Shown one piece after another: positions 61,312 through 64,000 of a DNA stretch of 64,000 nucleotides. Source of the DNA: Sporisorium sorghi. Lineage: Eukaryota; Basidiomycota; Ustilaginomycetes; Ustilaginales; Ustilaginaceae. The stretch lies in NCBI GenBank assembly GCA_023212695.1, contig JALCCG010000012.1, positions 62,001 through 126,000 of the forward strand, written 5' to 3'. The notes below the pieces were generated by a model that saw only the letters and a list, made by a program, of their open reading frames with translations, had not been told where the DNA came from and did not search any database. The position numbers were made by a program, and so were the translations under genes. Positions within the stretch are counted from its first letter, which is position 1. Every line of letters begins with the position of its first letter.

Positions 61312-61342
61312 AGTTTACAAGATGACGCCGCGTCGCTTTCAA
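61312..61342 (-). promoter_or_regulatory. Second MerR-type promoter with 19-bp spacer
   Basis: On the minus strand TTGAAA (61337-61342), a 19-bp spacer and TAAACT (61312-61317). The spacer holds TGACGCCGCGTCG (61323-61335), one base from a perfect palindrome and nearly identical to the operator at 54442-54454. The match extends to CTTTCAAGC outside the palindrome. Confidence 0.75.
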
Positions 61343-61399
61343 GCCTTAATTTTGCGAAAAAAATGAAATTCATCCTAAATGGAGCCCTAACTCTAAATG

Positions 61400-61428
61400 A
61401 AAAAAAAGCCGCTGCATCCAGCGACTTT
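61400..61428 (-). terminator. Terminator after the acetyltransferase pair
   Basis: AAAGCCGCTG (61405-61414) / CAGCGACTTT (61419-61428), one wobble, with TTTT on the minus strand. Confidence 0.8.
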
Positions 61429-61459
61429 CTCGCACATCCATGACTCTATATCCATCCCG

Positions 61460-62239
61460 TTACAAAGCGAATTCGACAAGGTACTGCTCACAAATGGTTT
61501 CATATCCCAGTGACTGATATAGCCGCACCGCGTTTAAGTTGTCCTCCAGAACATTCAGGTACACGTCTGAGGTGACTGCTCTCCCTGCGCGGGTCAAGGC
61601 TGCAGACACCTTTTTCCCGTATCCTTGCCTTCTCCACGCAGGTTCCGTTCCTATATTCCCCAGTTCAACATAATCCTCGCTGTAGATATGGTACCCGCCA
61701 ACCGCGATCAGCTCCTGATCATGTACTACGCCATAAAAAGGATTCTGCAATTCCTCTCTTGCAAAAGCCATTGCACCCAGCTCTGTCATTATCGACTCGA
61801 TCTGCTCGAAATATGACGGCCCTAAACGAAACACAGCCTCGTCCTGTGCCGGCAAATCTCCGGGATGCAGGTGTTTCATCAACCAAATTCCCTTAGGAGG
61901 TTTCTTAACATCCACCTTTAAGCCAAGAAACGCCCATCCGTCCTTACTCACAATAAAACTTCCAACTGCACCGTCGGGTATACCCAATTCTTGCTTCATT
62001 AGGGCCAACACTGGCTGAGGCCGGAAGGATTTCTGTACTGGATAAACCGAAAAGGCATAGAAAGGCAGTCCTTTCAGAAAGGCTGCCACTCCCAGCAGCT
62101 CCCCATGTTCCGAGTAATGCCCGTAATGAACCGTATGCTTTTTCCGGAACGTAAGGTAAGAATAATACAAAAAATGCTGTTCTCTATTTATAGATGCCAG
62201 GATAATTTCCAGTTCTTCAGAGAAAAGTCTGCGAATCAT
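61460..62239 (-). CDS. GNAT-family N-acetyltransferase
   Basis: A 259-aa protein with a C-terminal GNAT fold: NIGTEPAWRRQGYGKKVSAA holds the R-x-x-G-x-G acetyl-CoA loop, followed by NVLEDNLNAVRLYQSLGYE. The N-terminal half (1-130) is not recognised. The ATG at 62239 with GGGAG upstream is preferred to a TTG at 62260 inside that site. It lies directly downstream of another acetyltransferase gene, 17 nt away, in one operon. Substrate unknown. Confidence 0.87.
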   Translation of the reverse strand: MIRRLFSEELEIILASINREQHFLYYSYLTFRKKHTVHYGHYSEHGELLGVAAFLKGLPFYAFSVYPVQKSFRPQPVLALMKQELGIPDGAVGSFIVSKDGWAFLGLKVDVKKPPKGIWLMKHLHPGDLPAQDEAVFRLGPSYFEQIESIMTELGAMAFAREELQNPFYGVVHDQELIAVGGYHIYSEDYVELGNIGTEPAWRRQGYGKKVSAALTRAGRAVTSDVYLNVLEDNLNAVRLYQSLGYETICEQYLVEFAL

Positions 62240-62256
62240 TGAGTCGTCTCCCTGTC

Positions 62257-63435
62257 TCAAAAGAAGTCCAGGAGGTAGGTTTGCCCTGCAGGAATCATCG
62301 ATTCCAATTGGGCTGCTGCTGCTGGGTTTCCAGTTAGCCGATGGATGGCATGTAAAGCCTGTGGCCTTTTGTATCCCATAAAGAGTGCAGACAGACTCTG
62401 AATATCAGTGGAGAGATCAACCGGACCCTCGTAATCTGAAGGAAGCTCCAACAGCTTCGCTCTCCCCTCTTCATTGACCGACAGCTTCCACAGACCCGCA
62501 TTCCAAGGTGCTGCAGGATCTTCCACCTCCACGGTCAACTCAGCTGCATGATGAGCTTGCGCTTCGAAAGCGTACTGCTCCACGAAGGATTTCAAATCCA
62601 CGATACGCGCCATGAAGTAAGGGATAATCTCCTGCGTGATCCGCGGATCTGGCAGCATGAACGGCAGCTGATCATCCATGGGCACCATCACCATGTTGAC
62701 TTGTTCAATCCTGGAATCATGGTTGGCAAAAAAAGTCCATAACGCGGTTCGCGCTTCTTCATTCAGGTAAACAAACTCGTCACACACAAGTTCTTTATCT
62801 TTTAACTCATATAACGCATATCCCGTCGGCTTGCCTTCGGCAGAGTAATACACAACGCTGTGTCCATCACCCTGCAGGACGAATCTTTTCCACCAACCTT
62901 CATCGCGCACAAGGGTACCGTGATATCGGCTGACATAGGCTTGATATATGCCATCCAGCGTAGGGATATCGTCTACGCCTCTGACAATCCGGCCCGGCAT
63001 CTCCGCTTTGCGCGGGAATTTAGCTGCCGGGATGACATACTTCTTATACTCTGCGAAAAGTTCCCATCCGAATTTACGATAAAACGGGATTGAGAACGGA
63101 TGCAGGAAGGACAGAGTCTGGCCGTTGTTCTTCATCTCCTGCAATGCATGCTTGAGCAATGTAGATACATGTCCCTGTCTGCGGTTCTCCGGCCATGTAG
63201 CCACACCGGCAATACCGCCCATATCAAGAATCTTCCCTTGCATATAAACCTGCAGCGGAATGATGGTCAGCTTCGCCTGCAGTTCTTCCCCATCAAAGAT
63301 CCCCCAGAATCGTTCAGGCTTAAAATGCTTCAGAGAGGACTCTCTTTGCTCAGGCGTCAGCGTATATTGAAAAGCATATTCGGATAATTTCGCACTGATT
63401 TCAAATTCGTCAGATCTCAATTGTCTAAGTTCCAT
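62257..63435 (-). CDS. Eis-like GNAT-family acetyltransferase
   Basis: A 392-aa protein with the Eis plan: an N-terminal GNAT domain with GGIAGVATWPENRRQGHVSTLL (acetyl-CoA loop RRQGHV), a second GNAT-like domain (about 150-285) and a C-terminal sterol-carrier-like domain (about 290-392). The ATG at 63435 has GAGGTG 8 nt upstream. Family members acetylate amines, including some aminoglycosides in mycobacteria; the substrate here is unknown. Confidence 0.88.
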   Translation of the reverse strand: MELRQLRSDEFEISAKLSEYAFQYTLTPEQRESSLKHFKPERFWGIFDGEELQAKLTIIPLQVYMQGKILDMGGIAGVATWPENRRQGHVSTLLKHALQEMKNNGQTLSFLHPFSIPFYRKFGWELFAEYKKYVIPAAKFPRKAEMPGRIVRGVDDIPTLDGIYQAYVSRYHGTLVRDEGWWKRFVLQGDGHSVVYYSAEGKPTGYALYELKDKELVCDEFVYLNEEARTALWTFFANHDSRIEQVNMVMVPMDDQLPFMLPDPRITQEIIPYFMARIVDLKSFVEQYAFEAQAHHAAELTVEVEDPAAPWNAGLWKLSVNEEGRAKLLELPSDYEGPVDLSTDIQSLSALFMGYKRPQALHAIHRLTGNPAAAAQLESMIPAGQTYLLDFF

Positions 63436-63483
63436 CACAGCTTCACCTCAACCGATTATATTTTATGTAATCTGGTTAGCAGT

Positions 63484-63948
63484 CTACCTGCCTTGCAATT
63501 CTTTGGTCATAAACACACTGTTCGGGTCTTCTGTATAATCCGAGAAAGGCTCGCCATATTGAAATCCGAAGCTGGCATAAAGCCTTCTTGCCGGTTCAAA
63601 TGCATCCATGGACCCCGTTTCCAAACTGATCCTCTTATAACCGCGGCGCTCCGCCTCTTCTATGATGTGCTCAAGGAGTCGTCTGGCAACGCCCTTTCGC
63701 AAATGGGAGGTTGACGTCCGCATGGATTTGACTTCGCCATGTGTACCGTCAAGCTCTTTAAGTGCTCCGCAGCCCATTAATTCATCGTGCTCCCACAGGC
63801 TCCAGAACGTAATTTCCGGCTGCTTCAATTCCTCAAGATTCAGAGCATGTATGCTTTCCGGCGGGGAATGCTCTGTCATTCCCTGCAGATGTTCACTCAC
63901 CAATTGGATAATTGCGGATCCTGTAAGATCATCGACTTTTATTACCAT
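63484..63948 (-). CDS. GNAT-family N-acetyltransferase (small)
   Basis: A 154-aa acetyltransferase with the acetyl-CoA loop LRKGVARRLLEHI preceded by EVKSMRTS and followed by ISLETGSMDAFEPARRLYAS. The ATG at 63948 has GGAG about 8 nt upstream. It resembles YjdJ/PhnO-type small GNATs. It lies 48 nt upstream of the Eis-like gene on the same strand, so three acetyltransferase genes may share one transcript. Confidence 0.88.
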   Translation of the reverse strand: MVIKVDDLTGSAIIQLVSEHLQGMTEHSPPESIHALNLEELKQPEITFWSLWEHDELMGCGALKELDGTHGEVKSMRTSTSHLRKGVARRLLEHIIEEAERRGYKRISLETGSMDAFEPARRLYASFGFQYGEPFSDYTEDPNSVFMTKELQGR

Positions 63949-64000
63949 GGGCCCACTCCTAAACTTCGTAGAAATAAAATGCAATGATATCCATAATGTG

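Noticed and set aside
61257..61373. N-terminal 39 codons of the small membrane-protein frame
   Set aside because: They overlap the -35, spacer and -10 of the MerR-type promoter, so they are not on the mRNA.

Overview
The window looks like chromosomal DNA of an endospore-forming, flagellated Gram-positive bacterium, most likely Paenibacillus. The reasons are a GerA/GerC/GerB-type spore germination operon, a BceAB/YxeA-type peptide-resistance transporter, a T-box-controlled thrS, a Fur box of Bacillus type, bacilliredoxin YtxJ, many lipobox lipoproteins, MsmX-style sugar importers without their own ATPase, and a large HTH-TPR regulator with an overlapping exported peptide gene of the kind common in Paenibacillus. 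There is no rRNA, tRNA, IS element, prophage or CRISPR array. One assembly gap (93 N) lies inside a repetitive linker.

Layout. 1-1.9 kb: a secreted protein made of two tandem (beta/alpha)8-like copies. 1.9-9.9 kb (minus strand): BceA, BceB, YxeA, a secreted M1 metallopeptidase, a response regulator, a histidine kinase and a DUF2512 membrane protein. 10-13.9 kb: a hypothetical gene, glutaminase, a phospholipase C-like protein, a small protein kinase-like protein and a decayed LuxR/MalT-type regulator. 14-19.6 kb: a single-module NRPS (half C-A-T-reductase) behind a chemotaxis receptor. 20-21.6 kb: HTH-TPR regulator plus a 49-aa exported peptide gene, a probable quorum-sensing pair. 22-30 kb: MarR, YtxJ, a diguanylate cyclase, an ECF sigma/anti-sigma pair, a methyltransferase, a membrane-anchored hypothetical and a gamma-glutamyltransferase.

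30-38 kb: a sugar ABC importer (binding protein and two permeases) with an HlyD-like adaptor, preceded by a response regulator-kinase-lipoprotein operon. 38-39.6 kb: an amidase-polysaccharide deacetylase fusion with an Asn-Gln repeat linker. 40-47.5 kb: metE, then an operon of a DUF1266 protein, a J-domain TPR protein and an HscC-like Hsp70. 47.7-52.9 kb: a GH18 chitinase, a CAP-domain lipoprotein, a methyltransferase and a Fur-controlled siderophore-binding lipoprotein. 53-58.7 kb: MerR regulator with a GAP-family membrane protein, then the germination operon. 58.8-64 kb: thrS with T-box, a small glycine-rich membrane protein and three acetyltransferases.

The most interesting points are the HTH-TPR/peptide pair at 20.1-21.6 kb; the HscC/J-domain/DUF1266 operon, which matches the gene content of the E. 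coli ybe-djl-hscC region but with a fused TPR array; an identical 19-bp-spacer MerR promoter architecture in front of both the MerR gene and a distant small membrane-protein gene; the half-C A-T-R NRPS; and the sugar importer with an exporter-type adaptor. Start codons were chosen from Shine-Dalgarno spacing. Function calls rest on recognised motifs and family resemblance, without database searches.
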